From Gemmatimonadales bacterium UBA4718 (GTDB taxonomy: Bacteria; Gemmatimonadota; Gemmatimonadetes; Gemmatimonadales; Gemmatimonadaceae), in assembly GCA_002404375.1 (NCBI GenBank), contig DHJO01000126.1, forward strand, positions 1-16,503: a stretch of DNA of 16,503 nt. Reading direction: 5' to 3'. A program made the position numbers and the translations under genes. The notes under the pieces are model-generated. The model worked only from the letters and a program-made list of their open reading frames with translations, did not search any database and was not told the DNA's origin. Below are positions 1-7,225 of the stretch, in pieces (positions within the stretch are counted from its first letter, which is position 1; every line of letters begins with the position of its first letter).

Positions 1-120
1 CGCATGGTGAGCGTCTGTATCGAAGAGTTCTTCCGACTACCCTCGACTGGCGACGCCCCCAGTGCCAGCAACGCTACCAGGGTATCCAGCGCTCAGGAGA
101 TCGCTCCCGAAAGTCGCTGA
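1..120 (+). CDS. Possible 3' end of an unidentified protein (partial)
   Basis: A + frame is open from the first base of the window to a TGA at 118-120, giving 39 codons. An ATG sits at base 4, but nothing shows it is a real start. The tail is polar and rich in Ser, Ala and Pro (it ends AQEIAPESR), as is common for a disordered C terminus, and G or C at third codon positions is moderately favoured. It would converge on the small minus-strand gene that ends at 128. No family is recognisable. It could equally be chance open frame in GC-rich DNA, so confidence is low. Confidence 0.3.
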   Translation, partial: RMVSVCIEEFFRLPSTGDAPSASNATRVSSAQEIAPESR

Positions 121-127
121 CCGCCGA

Positions 128-373
128 TTACCAGACCAGTCTACGCTCGTCCCGCAGCTGACGCTCGGCCATCTTCTGCACGAGCCGGTCAAAATCTTCC
201 TGTGAGAAATTTCCGCACACCCGGCGGAGACGGGTGGCTATCTCTTCGCGAACCTGGCTCTCACGGAGGGCGTGGAGTTCTGAAAGAGCGGAATCTGTGT
301 AGACCTTCTCTTTTGGTTTCAACTGAGACGCGAGGCGAAGGAATCGTACGTCACCGCACAAGCTAGGCCGCAT
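128..373 (-). CDS. Small hypothetical protein, helical and charged
   Basis: This 81-residue protein is not recognised. It has no signal peptide or membrane segment. From about residue 27 onward it is rich in Glu, Arg, Leu and Gln (ALSELHALRESQVREEIATR, then FSQEDFDRLVQKMAERQL), consistent with two or three amphipathic helices and possibly a small helical or DNA-binding fold, but no helix-turn-helix can be assigned with certainty. The sequence looks protein-like rather than like a high-GC shadow frame. The ATG at 373 lacks a convincing Shine-Dalgarno sequence. The gene is divergent from the Crp/Fnr-type regulator and shares a 140-bp upstream region with it, so the regulator could control it; that is inference from position only. 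Confidence 0.5.
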   Translation of the reverse strand: MRPSLCGDVRFLRLASQLKPKEKVYTDSALSELHALRESQVREEIATRLRRVCGNFSQEDFDRLVQKMAERQLRDERRLVW

Positions 374-501
374 TCGCTCGGCAGGGCGAAATAGAAAAAG
401 ATTATTCGCTTGCGTCGGCTATCGTCACAGGGTAGCGTGCGTCACACAACCAGATCGCTACGGGCAACCCTCTAGTCTGCGACCTTCTGGCACCCAGCCA
501 T

Positions 502-509
502 GGAAGGGG
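502..509 (+). promoter_or_regulatory. Ribosome binding site of the Crp/Fnr-type gene, partly in a hairpin
   Basis: GGAAGGGG lies four bases before the ATG at 514 and fixes that start. CCTTC at 483-487 can pair with GAAGG at 503-507, and TGG at 488-490 with CCA at 498-500, forming a bulged hairpin that would cover the site. The pairing is short and may have no regulatory meaning. Confidence 0.5.
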
Positions 510-513
510 TTGC

Positions 514-1260
514 ATGAGATCAAAGTCGGGTCCGTACGGACGCGCTGGTGGAAACGGTACGAGCTCTTCTACCGCGGTCGAGAACAGTATCATCGCCAAG
601 CTGCCTGCCAACGAGCTCGCGGCTTTCCTGGAGCGAGCCGAGAAGATCGGCTCTCCCCTGCGGGAGACTCTCTTCGAGTTAAACGAGCCCTTCGAGCGCG
701 TGCTCTTCCCGCTGACGGGAATGGGTTCGCTCGTCACGGTGCTCAAGGACGGCACCACACTCGAGGCACAGACGGTGGGCCGGGAGGGATTTATGGGTCT
801 TCCGCTCTTTCACGGAATTCCCGTCGCACGGTGCAAGGGGATCACTCAGGTCGAAGGGGATTTCTACCAGCTCGCTCCCAAAGACTTCGTTTCACTGCTG
901 AAGATTGCTCCGGAGCTGCGGCTGATGCTTCATCGGTACGCACAGTTCTCGAGCGAGGTGGTAGCCCAATCGGCAGCCTGCAACAGCATGCACTTGATCG
1001 AGCAGCGGTGCGCGCGTTGGCTCCTTCTCACCGCGGACGCTGTTGGTCGGAAAGATTTCAGTCTCACCCAGGAATTTCTCTCCCAGATGCTCGCAGTGCG
1101 CAGACCCGGAGTAACCGTGGCGATCGGGACTCTGGAGAGACAGGGGCTCATCGAGCACCGCTACGGCAAGGTCTCCATCTCAGATGCAGAGGGATTGAAG
1201 AAGGTTGCGTGCGAGTGCTACCAAACGATTACTGACAAGGCGCAAGAGCTTCTCGCCTGA
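514..1260 (+). CDS. Crp/Fnr family transcriptional regulator
   Basis: A 248-residue DNA-binding regulator with the Crp/Fnr layout. An extra, low-complexity N-terminal stretch of about 25 residues comes first. Next is a cyclic-nucleotide-binding-type beta-barrel (about 30-125, including FPLTGMGSLVTVLKDG and VGREGFMGLPLF), then a long dimerisation helix (about 130-170), then a winged helix (about 183-220) with LTQEFLSQMLAVRRPGVTVA as the helix-turn-helix. The phosphate-binding cassette lacks the GE...R pattern of cAMP-binding Crp, and there is no N-terminal cysteine cluster as in Fnr, so the effector is unknown and may be neither cAMP nor an iron-sulfur cluster. The start is supported by GGAAGGGG four bases upstream. 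Two CGTCACA repeats in the upstream region could be an autoregulatory site. The gene converges on ppc with only 15 bp between the stops. Confidence 0.9.
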   Translation: MRSKSGPYGRAGGNGTSSSTAVENSIIAKLPANELAAFLERAEKIGSPLRETLFELNEPFERVLFPLTGMGSLVTVLKDGTTLEAQTVGREGFMGLPLFHGIPVARCKGITQVEGDFYQLAPKDFVSLLKIAPELRLMLHRYAQFSSEVVAQSAACNSMHLIEQRCARWLLLTADAVGRKDFSLTQEFLSQMLAVRRPGVTVAIGTLERQGLIEHRYGKVSISDAEGLKKVACECYQTITDKAQELLA

Positions 1261-1275
1261 TCTGGGTGTCTGCTG

Positions 1276-4080
1276 TCAGCCGGTATTGCGAAGTCCCTGC
1301 GCGACTCCGCTCAGAGTAGTCGCCAAAGCGTCGTCGATTTTTTCCCTGGTTTTCTTCTCGAGGTCGCCGGGGTTGCGCTTCCTGCGCAGCAGGGAGACCT
1401 GAAGCAGCGACAGCGGATCGACGTACGGGTTTCTGAGCGCAATCGCCGACTGGAGCACCGGTGTGTCATCGAGCAGCTGCCGGTGACCGCGAATCACGAG
1501 CAGCGCATCCACGGCGCGCTCGAACTCATCAACCAGAGTTTCGAACAGCTTCAGATCCCCGCCCAGCTGCGTCACATACATCCGCGCGATGTCGATGTCG
1601 GTCTTCGCGCAGACCATCTCTACCTTGGCGAAAAGATCGTCAACGAAGGGCCAGACTTGCGCCATCTTCTGGAGCCTCGCCAGCCCTTGTCGTGAACGGA
1701 TCTCTTCGCCGAGCGCAGCGCCCACGCCGAGCCAACCGGTGAGCATGAGGCGGATCTGAGTCCAGCCAAATCCCCACGGTATCGCGCGGATTCCATCAAT
1801 GCCCGCCTTCGCTCCGGGACGATAGGCTGGGCGCGAGCCGAAACGCGCGTTGGCGAGCTCGTCGATCGGAGTGGCCACGCGAAAGAGCTGAAAGAGCGCG
1901 TCGTTGTCGTGGACGAGCTCTCGATACACTGCGTGCGATCTTTCGGAAAGCCTCTCGATTACCTCCCTGAACTCAGCTATCTCGTGCGGCTCGGCGTTGT
2001 GTCGCCAGTCCGTGAACTCATGAAGGAGTGTCCCGGCAGTCGTGACCTCGACGCTGCGCTCGGCAACCGGCAGCAATCCGAACTGTTGCGAGATGATCTC
2101 ACCCTGCTCGGTAATCTTGATCCGGCCGTTGGTCGTTCCAGGAGGTAGCGCGGCGAGGGCGCGATAAACCGGCGAGCCTCCTCCGCGACCGACGCTCCCT
2201 CCCCTGCCATGGAATAGCCGCAGCTCGACGCCCGCATCGCGAAAGAGATCGGAGAGAGATTCCTGCGCGCGGTAGAGCGCCCAGGACGAGGCAATGATGC
2301 CGGCGTCCTTTCCGGAATCCGAGTAGCCGATCATCACTTCCTGCCGGCGTCCACGCGCCTCGAGCTGTCGCGCATACGCAGGGTCGTCGAGGAGCGCCCC
2401 CATGACCAGCGGCGCGTGATCGAGGTCCTCGAGCGTCTCGAACAGCGGCACGACATCGAGACGCGACCTCGGCTTCTTGCCCGAGAGATCGACCAGCCCC
2501 GCTTCGCGCGCGAGGACCAGGACCCGCAGAAGGTCATCGGGTGAGCGGGTCATCGATACTATATATGTGCACGCCGCAGGTTCGCCGGCTTCGTCCTGGA
2601 TCGTTTCGATCGCGCGGAAGGTATCGACCACCTGCTGCGTTTCGGTCGATGCGGCAAGCTCTCCCTTTCGGCGCCTGGGCTTGCCAAGCAGAACGGTTCG
2701 CAGGCGATTTCCTTCCGCGACACCTGTCGATCCCTTCGACAGAATTTCGGCAACGGCCGCCGCGTGCACTTCGGCGTGGTCGCGCACATCCATCATGAAA
2801 CCGTGAAATCCGTGAGCCCGCACACCGGCGATGAATGGATCGAGGCTCGTGCGACAAGCCTGAACGGCCCCCGCGCCGTTCAGATAGTCCCGCACCAACG
2901 TGAGGTCCCGCTCGAAGGCGGACACGTCAGGATACGCCGCACGCTCCTGGCGGACGCGTCCGGCGTCGCGCGATGCAACGAGCCGGCGTGTCGCCTCGAT
3001 CCGCGCTGACATGAAGCTCAGCTTCAATCGAAGGGGCTCGTCGGCGTTCCGTTTTTTGTTCTTCTTCCACACATCCGGCAACAGCTTCTTATCGCTCTCT
3101 ATCGAGCGCATCAGCACGGCGGATGGCGGCGTGAATTCAGCTGACAATGAGAGACGCTGAACCAGCTCGTCGAGCGATTCGCGATATCTGCCGAGTATCA
3201 CGTGGGTGGCACGGCGCGCGGTGGCGATGGTGATCTCCGGGGTGACGTATGGATTTCCATCCCGATCCCCACCAACCCAGCTGCCCCAACGCAACGGCAC
3301 CGCGAGCCGGAATGCATCTGCCGAGCGTGAGAACTCTTCCTCGAACGCGATAGCGAGCGCGGAATGGACGTGGGCGCCTGCGTCCAGCAATCGGGTCTCG
3401 AGATACCAGAGTGCGGAGCTGACCTCGTCGAGCACGGTTGGTCTGTCCTGACGGACTTCGCTGGTTAGCCAGAGCAGCTCCACTTCGCCTTCCATCTCCT
3501 GCTCGATGAGCTTTGCTTCGTCGGCTGGGGCGCGCTCGCGCGCGAGGAGCTTGTCGGCCACACGCGCCTGCAATCCCAGCAGAGTGCTTCGTGTGGATTC
3601 CGTCGGATGCGCAGTCAGAACGGGACGCACATCGAGAGTGAGCATCGCTCGCTCGACCTGCTCCGCCGTGCAGCCCATCTCGCGGAGCCTCCTCATTGAC
3701 CAGCGTACCGACGCCGGCTGGAGAACACTCGTCCCTTTTCCCAGGTACGCATTGCGACGCCGGACTCGATGAGTCTGCTCGGCGGTGTTGATCAACAGAA
3801 AGAAGAGTGTGAACGCGCGAGCAGCCATGGCGCATTGCTCGACGGCGAGGCCGTCGATCCGGCGGAGAAGCTCTTCGAGGGACGCAGCATTGCGATCACC
3901 ATGACGCCGCGCACGGGTCGCGACGCGGAGCTGCTCGACGATCTCGAATGATTCCTGTCCCTCGAGCCGCTGGATCACCCGGCCGAGCGCGGCGGCGAGC
4001 CAGCGGACATCCTCGTGGAGCGGAAGGTCCTCTGGGCGAGCTTGTAGCCGTGAAGTCTCGCGGTGCGAGTGGGCGGGCAT
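1276..4080 (-). CDS. ppc: Phosphoenolpyruvate carboxylase
   Basis: This cytoplasmic enzyme adds bicarbonate to phosphoenolpyruvate to give oxaloacetate and phosphate, refilling the TCA cycle. It has 934 residues against 883 in E. coli and appears intact. The catalytic histidine motif LTAHPTEST is at about 155-163 (His158). Further signatures are SWVGGDRDGNP (267-277), GYSDSGKDAG (585-594), the glycine-rich loop FHGRGGSVGRGG (623-634), AIPWGFGWTQ (766-775) and the terminal RNTG. By alignment from memory, the four aspartate-inhibition residues of the E. coli enzyme (Arg587, Lys773, Arg832, Asn881) correspond to Arg632, Lys826, Arg883 and Asn932, so feedback inhibition by aspartate is likely retained. 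The ATG at 4080 has no clear Shine-Dalgarno sequence, but the sequence becomes family-like from about residue 20, so it is plausible. The chitinase-like gene ends 48 bp upstream on the same strand, so cotranscription is possible. Confidence 0.97.
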   Translation of the reverse strand: MPAHSHRETSRLQARPEDLPLHEDVRWLAAALGRVIQRLEGQESFEIVEQLRVATRARRHGDRNAASLEELLRRIDGLAVEQCAMAARAFTLFFLLINTAEQTHRVRRRNAYLGKGTSVLQPASVRWSMRRLREMGCTAEQVERAMLTLDVRPVLTAHPTESTRSTLLGLQARVADKLLARERAPADEAKLIEQEMEGEVELLWLTSEVRQDRPTVLDEVSSALWYLETRLLDAGAHVHSALAIAFEEEFSRSADAFRLAVPLRWGSWVGGDRDGNPYVTPEITIATARRATHVILGRYRESLDELVQRLSLSAEFTPPSAVLMRSIESDKKLLPDVWKKNKKRNADEPLRLKLSFMSARIEATRRLVASRDAGRVRQERAAYPDVSAFERDLTLVRDYLNGAGAVQACRTSLDPFIAGVRAHGFHGFMMDVRDHAEVHAAAVAEILSKGSTGVAEGNRLRTVLLGKPRRRKGELAASTETQQVVDTFRAIETIQDEAGEPAACTYIVSMTRSPDDLLRVLVLAREAGLVDLSGKKPRSRLDVVPLFETLEDLDHAPLVMGALLDDPAYARQLEARGRRQEVMIGYSDSGKDAGIIASSWALYRAQESLSDLFRDAGVELRLFHGRGGSVGRGGGSPVYRALAALPPGTTNGRIKITEQGEIISQQFGLLPVAERSVEVTTAGTLLHEFTDWRHNAEPHEIAEFREVIERLSERSHAVYRELVHDNDALFQLFRVATPIDELANARFGSRPAYRPGAKAGIDGIRAIPWGFGWTQIRLMLTGWLGVGAALGEEIRSRQGLARLQKMAQVWPFVDDLFAKVEMVCAKTDIDIARMYVTQLGGDLKLFETLVDEFERAVDALLVIRGHRQLLDDTPVLQSAIALRNPYVDPLSLLQVSLLRRKRNPGDLEKKTREKIDDALATTLSGVAQGLRNTG

Positions 4081-4128
4081 GTCGTTGAGAAGTTAGCGGA
4101 ACGCCAGTGAGATGCAGAATGCCGACCG

Positions 4129-5292
4129 TCAGCGTCCAGAAATCGCCCGCATGAGCGCGCCGTCGTCACCACCGAGCTCCCAGATCACAACGCCGCCCAG
4201 GCTGTGGTCACGCACGTAGCGCACCTTCGCAGCCACGGATTGCGGGTCGTCGTAGCTGACCCATGTCCCGGTCGTCGAATCGTAGAGCCACGGGACCTGA
4301 GCGCGGCTTTCCCAGTGACGTACGTAGCGCGCGTCCCGAAGACGGCTTTGCGCGAGAGCTCGCCAATCGCCGTCCGTCCCCTTCCAGCCGACCGGCGTTC
4401 CAGTGCCTCGCTGGAAGAGGCCGTCGTTGATGTTCGGCACACCACCGTAACCGTGACCATAGAAAGGGATGCCAACCAACAACTTCGCGGGCGCTACTCC
4501 GGCGTCGAGAAACGCCCGCATGGTGGCATGGACGTTGAGCTCCGGCGTTGGGTCTCCCTTGGCGGCGTACAAGGGCGCGTTGAAGTTCGTAGTGCCCGGG
4601 CCTGAGTGATAGTCGTAGGTCATGACATTGATGAAATCGAGCAGAGGCTCAAGGCGGGCGATCTGGAGGTTTGCAATCTCCTGCGGGCGAGCCGACGCGG
4701 CGATCGTCAGCTCGTAGTGCCTATGATTCTTGACACCCTCCGTGTCGAGCAGTCGCCTGAGCTCCGCGAGCAGCAGCGTGAAATTCTCTTTGTCTACGGG
4801 ACGCTCGACATTCCCTTGCATTCCGCCGGCAACGGGAAATTCCCAGTCGATGTCGATTCCGTCAAAAAGCCCCGGGTGCTGCCGAATGAAGAGATCGATC
4901 GCCGACTGCGCAAACACCCGCCTACTCGAATCGGTGAGCGCGACGTTGGAGAATTTCCCCGAGCCGGTCCAGCCTCCGATAGAAATTGCCAGCTTCAGAT
5001 GGGGGTTCCGCCCCTTCAACCGCGCAAGCTCGTCGAAGTTCGTGCCGGGATTGTCAACGCCGGCTTGTCCGTCATCACGGATCTCCCCAAACGCGTAGAA
5101 AATGTGCGTGAGGTCCCGCGCCGGAAGCTCCGCGATGCGCGTCCCCTTACTGCTGACGCCCCACGATGCGAGGTAGCCGACCACGCGCGGCACGCTTGGG
5201 CCGGACGCGGGAGATGGTGCGGGCGCTGAGGACGTACAGGCAACACCGGCTGCAACTAGGTAGGCCACGGCAAAACGGAGAGAGAGGTGCAT
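4129..5292 (-). CDS. GH18 family chitinase-like exported glycosidase, putative lipoprotein
   Basis: This is a glycoside hydrolase family 18 protein, expected to cleave beta-1,4 N-acetylglucosamine polymers by substrate-assisted catalysis. Residues below are numbered from the longer frame that begins at 5328 (399 aa; 387 from 5292). The signature DGIDIDWE is at 156-163, with Glu163 as the catalytic acid. The upstream SIGGW (116-120), MTYDY (236-240), GIPFYGHGYGG and the closing GGVVIWELGGDDG (378-390) complete a full TIM barrel. No chitin-binding module is present. The ATG at 5292 gives a short lipoprotein-like signal ending in AAGVAC, with Cys31 as the possible lipidated residue, although Gly at -3 is not ideal. 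A TTG at 5328 has GGAGGG upstream, at slightly long spacing, and cannot be excluded. The protein probably acts in the periplasm or at the cell surface. Substrate (chitin, peptidoglycan fragments or other) is not determined. Confidence 0.92.
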   Translation of the reverse strand: MHLSLRFAVAYLVAAGVACTSSAPAPSPASGPSVPRVVGYLASWGVSSKGTRIAELPARDLTHIFYAFGEIRDDGQAGVDNPGTNFDELARLKGRNPHLKLAISIGGWTGSGKFSNVALTDSSRRVFAQSAIDLFIRQHPGLFDGIDIDWEFPVAGGMQGNVERPVDKENFTLLLAELRRLLDTEGVKNHRHYELTIAASARPQEIANLQIARLEPLLDFINVMTYDYHSGPGTTNFNAPLYAAKGDPTPELNVHATMRAFLDAGVAPAKLLVGIPFYGHGYGGVPNINDGLFQRGTGTPVGWKGTDGDWRALAQSRLRDARYVRHWESRAQVPWLYDSTTGTWVSYDDPQSVAAKVRYVRDHSLGGVVIWELGGDDGALMRAISGR

Positions 5293-5351
5293 GGCTGCGA
5301 ATTGAACCGGATGGGGGGGTGTTTTCAAGTAAAGAAATCCCTCCGAACCTG

Positions 5352-5377
5352 ACGGGTGTCATATCATTGACACCCGT
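5352..5377. promoter_or_regulatory. Perfect 10-bp inverted repeat between divergent genes, putative operator
   Basis: ACGGGTGTCA (5352-5361) and TGACACCCGT (5368-5377) are perfect inverted arms around the six-base spacer TATCAT. The spacer itself resembles a -10 hexamer (5 of 6 matches to TATAAT) for the + strand gene that starts at 5392, whose GGAG ribosome site is at 5383-5386. Since both flanking genes read away from it, it is not a terminator of either. A repressor operator covering the promoter is the simplest reading; a hairpin in the 5' leader is the alternative. Confidence 0.5.
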
Positions 5378-5391
5378 TTTCTGGAGCTCGC

Positions 5392-6717
5392 ATGGCTGTT
5401 CGCCCCTTTCTTGTAGCAGCCGCGCTGGGCGTCGCCGGGCTCGCGAACGCCCAGCAGATCGATACCGCGCGCGCACTGTCCGCTCTCCGCGACGCGAAGA
5501 CAGCGTGCGACGCTGACCACGGCGTGCTTTGGAAAAGAGATCTTTGCGGCCCCATTGCGCTGGTTGATCGACAGACTCGCCTCGTCATCGCGAACGACAC
5601 AGTTGCTGGAAAGCATTTTCTCAAACTGGGCGATGCCTATGTCACGACGCTTCCAGAGGGCCAATACGTGGCGAACACTTCTTTTCCGTGGGGCGGGCGA
5701 ACGTGGACGATGGTGGCGCTGCCTCTGCCCCGCGACCGGTACGCGCGCGCCGATCTCGTGATGCACGAGGTCTTTCATCGCGAGCAGCAAGCGCTCGGCC
5801 TTCGTCAGGTCGACGCGTTGAACAACCAGCTCGACATGCGTCCCGGAAGGACATGGCTGCGACTCGAATATCGCGCACTTGCAAGAGCGTTGGAATCCTT
5901 GCTGGACCGGACCGCTGCACGTCATCACGCCGAGTCCGCGCTCCTGTTCCGCGCTCAACGCCGGTCGATCTATCCAGGGAGTGACAGTCTGGAAGCAACG
6001 CTCGAGATTCAGGAAGGGCTGGCGGAATACACTGGACAGCGGCTGGCGATGCAGCTCACGGGCGAGGGTACACCGCGGGTAGCGAAGTACGTACGCGATT
6101 ACGAGAGTACACCGACCTTTGTGCGAGCGTTCGCATACGGCACCGGCCCCGCGCTTGGCGTGCTTCTCGACGATTTCTCACCGAATTGGCGGGACTCTGT
6201 CCGCATCACGAGAGACCTTGGTCTGCTGCTCGCGCGCGCGATCAACTTTCGCCCTCCGGCTAATCTGGCGAAGGTTGCCAGGGCCCGAGCGCAGGAATAC
6301 GGATGGGAAGAAGTGGATCGCACTGAAGCATCGCGGGACTCGTCGCGCGCGCCTACGATGCGGGAGTACCGCGCGCGATTGGCCGATGGCCCGACCATCA
6401 CGCTCAGGCAATCTCGAGACTCCCTGTCCTGGAGCTACGACCCGACGGAGCTAGTGGGTTTCGATCTCTCGTCCGCCGTGTATCCGTCCGGGAATTTCTC
6501 CGCAGAATGGGGGAAGCTCACGGTCGATCACGGCGGAGTGCTGGTGCAGAACGATTTCTCCCGCATTCGGGTTGGCGCGCCGCCTACGGCGATCGCGGCG
6601 GGCTCGAGAGAGATCAGGGGTGAAGGATGGACGCTCGCTCTCAATCCGGGATGGACCGTACGAGCGGATCCATCTCGGGCTGCCAGTTACATCGTCGTCA
6701 GAGCGCCCGCGCCATGA
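5392..6717 (+). CDS. Exported putative zinc metallopeptidase (HExxH), family unrecognised
   Basis: A 441-residue protein with a Sec signal peptide (about residues 1-20, MAVRPFLVAAALGVAGLANA, then QQID), so it is periplasmic or secreted. MHEVFH at 124-129 contains an HExxH zinc-binding and catalytic motif. EIQEGLAEYTG at 205-215 resembles the downstream helix of gluzincin-type peptidases, where a Glu provides the third zinc ligand; Glu208 or Glu212 would fill that role about 80 residues later. Cys39 and Cys52 could form a disulfide. The C-terminal 120 residues or so look beta-rich and may be a separate domain. I do not recognise a named family. The start is supported by GGAG five bases upstream. 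The 3' end overlaps the convergent GNAT gene by 20 bp. The gene is divergent from the chitinase-like gene. Activity is inferred from motifs only. Confidence 0.8.
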   Translation: MAVRPFLVAAALGVAGLANAQQIDTARALSALRDAKTACDADHGVLWKRDLCGPIALVDRQTRLVIANDTVAGKHFLKLGDAYVTTLPEGQYVANTSFPWGGRTWTMVALPLPRDRYARADLVMHEVFHREQQALGLRQVDALNNQLDMRPGRTWLRLEYRALARALESLLDRTAARHHAESALLFRAQRRSIYPGSDSLEATLEIQEGLAEYTGQRLAMQLTGEGTPRVAKYVRDYESTPTFVRAFAYGTGPALGVLLDDFSPNWRDSVRITRDLGLLLARAINFRPPANLAKVARARAQEYGWEEVDRTEASRDSSRAPTMREYRARLADGPTITLRQSRDSLSWSYDPTELVGFDLSSAVYPSGNFSAEWGKLTVDHGGVLVQNDFSRIRVGAPPTAIAAGSREIRGEGWTLALNPGWTVRADPSRAASYIVVRAPAP

Positions 6718-7222
6718 CGTGATCTTCGTCGATGCGCTGGCCAAAATAGAATGGCTTCTTGCCGACAATCCTGAATCCGATTCGCAGGTAGAATCCGATT
6801 GCCCATGAGGCCTGCGACCATGTCTGGAGCCAGATCACGTCGCCGCCTGCCTGTCTGGCCACATCGCAGCAGTGATTCATGAGCTTAGCGCCAATGCCGC
6901 GTCCCTGGTACGCACTGTCGACATAGAACCGCACGATCTCGAACGCTCGGCGACCATCAACACCTGGAGGAACTTCCATTGTCGCCGACATGTGCGCATA
7001 TGCGATCGGTGCTGCATGTGAGTCTTCCACCACCAAAACGGAGCTGCCTTCTCCTTCTATCGCCTCGGCGATAACCTCGACCGAGTACGCTTTGGCGAGA
7101 TATGCACTTCGGTCGGGCTCGGGGTGCGTCGGTCCGTAGGCTTGTACGAACAGACGCGCGCCGAGGGATGCAATGGTCTCCGCGTCTTCCCGCGTGCAGC
7201 GGCGAATCGCATAATCGGCCAT
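6698..7222 (-). CDS. GNAT family N-acetyltransferase
   Basis: A 174-residue cytoplasmic acetyl-CoA-dependent acetyltransferase. The N-terminal strand and helix YAIRRCTREDAETIASLGAR (4-23) are typical of GNAT proteins. Motif A is EIVRFYVDSAYQGRGIG (95-111), with the QGRGIG pyrophosphate-binding loop. Motif B is AIGFYLRIGF (141-150), in which Tyr145 is the likely general acid. The substrate cannot be predicted; small-molecule amines or peptide N termini are both possible. The ATG follows the stop of the 237-residue membrane protein gene after only three bases (TAA CCG ATG), with no separate ribosome site, so it is very likely translated by coupling within the same operon. Its last 20 bases overlap the end of the convergent metallopeptidase gene. 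Confidence 0.93.
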   Translation of the reverse strand: MADYAIRRCTREDAETIASLGARLFVQAYGPTHPEPDRSAYLAKAYSVEVIAEAIEGEGSSVLVVEDSHAAPIAYAHMSATMEVPPGVDGRRAFEIVRFYVDSAYQGRGIGAKLMNHCCDVARQAGGDVIWLQTWSQASWAIGFYLRIGFRIVGKKPFYFGQRIDEDHVMARAL

Positions 7223-7225
7223 CGG

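Noticed and set aside
510..1235. 241-residue + frame overlapping the Crp/Fnr-type gene
   Set aside because: It is Arg/Ser/Gly-rich with no domain and lies one frame off a clear family member; it is a high-GC shadow.
3137..3835. 232-residue minus frame inside ppc
   Set aside because: Same strand, alternative frame of a complete ppc; composition is Arg/Ala/Ser-rich and shows no motif.
4606..5229. 207-residue + frame opposite the chitinase-like gene
   Set aside because: Antisense to an intact GH18 coding region, with no recognisable domain or ribosome site.
5367..5372. TTGACA read as a -35 box for the metallopeptidase gene
   Set aside because: A -10 at proper spacing would fall on the start codon at 5392, and none is there.
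5352..5380. Inverted repeat plus TTTT read as a rho-independent terminator
   Set aside because: Both neighbouring genes are transcribed away from it, so no upstream gene on either strand would use it as a terminator; the T run is only four bases.
5359..5958. 199-residue minus frame opposite the metallopeptidase gene
   Set aside because: Antisense shadow; the + strand frame has a signal peptide, HExxH motif and a ribosome site.
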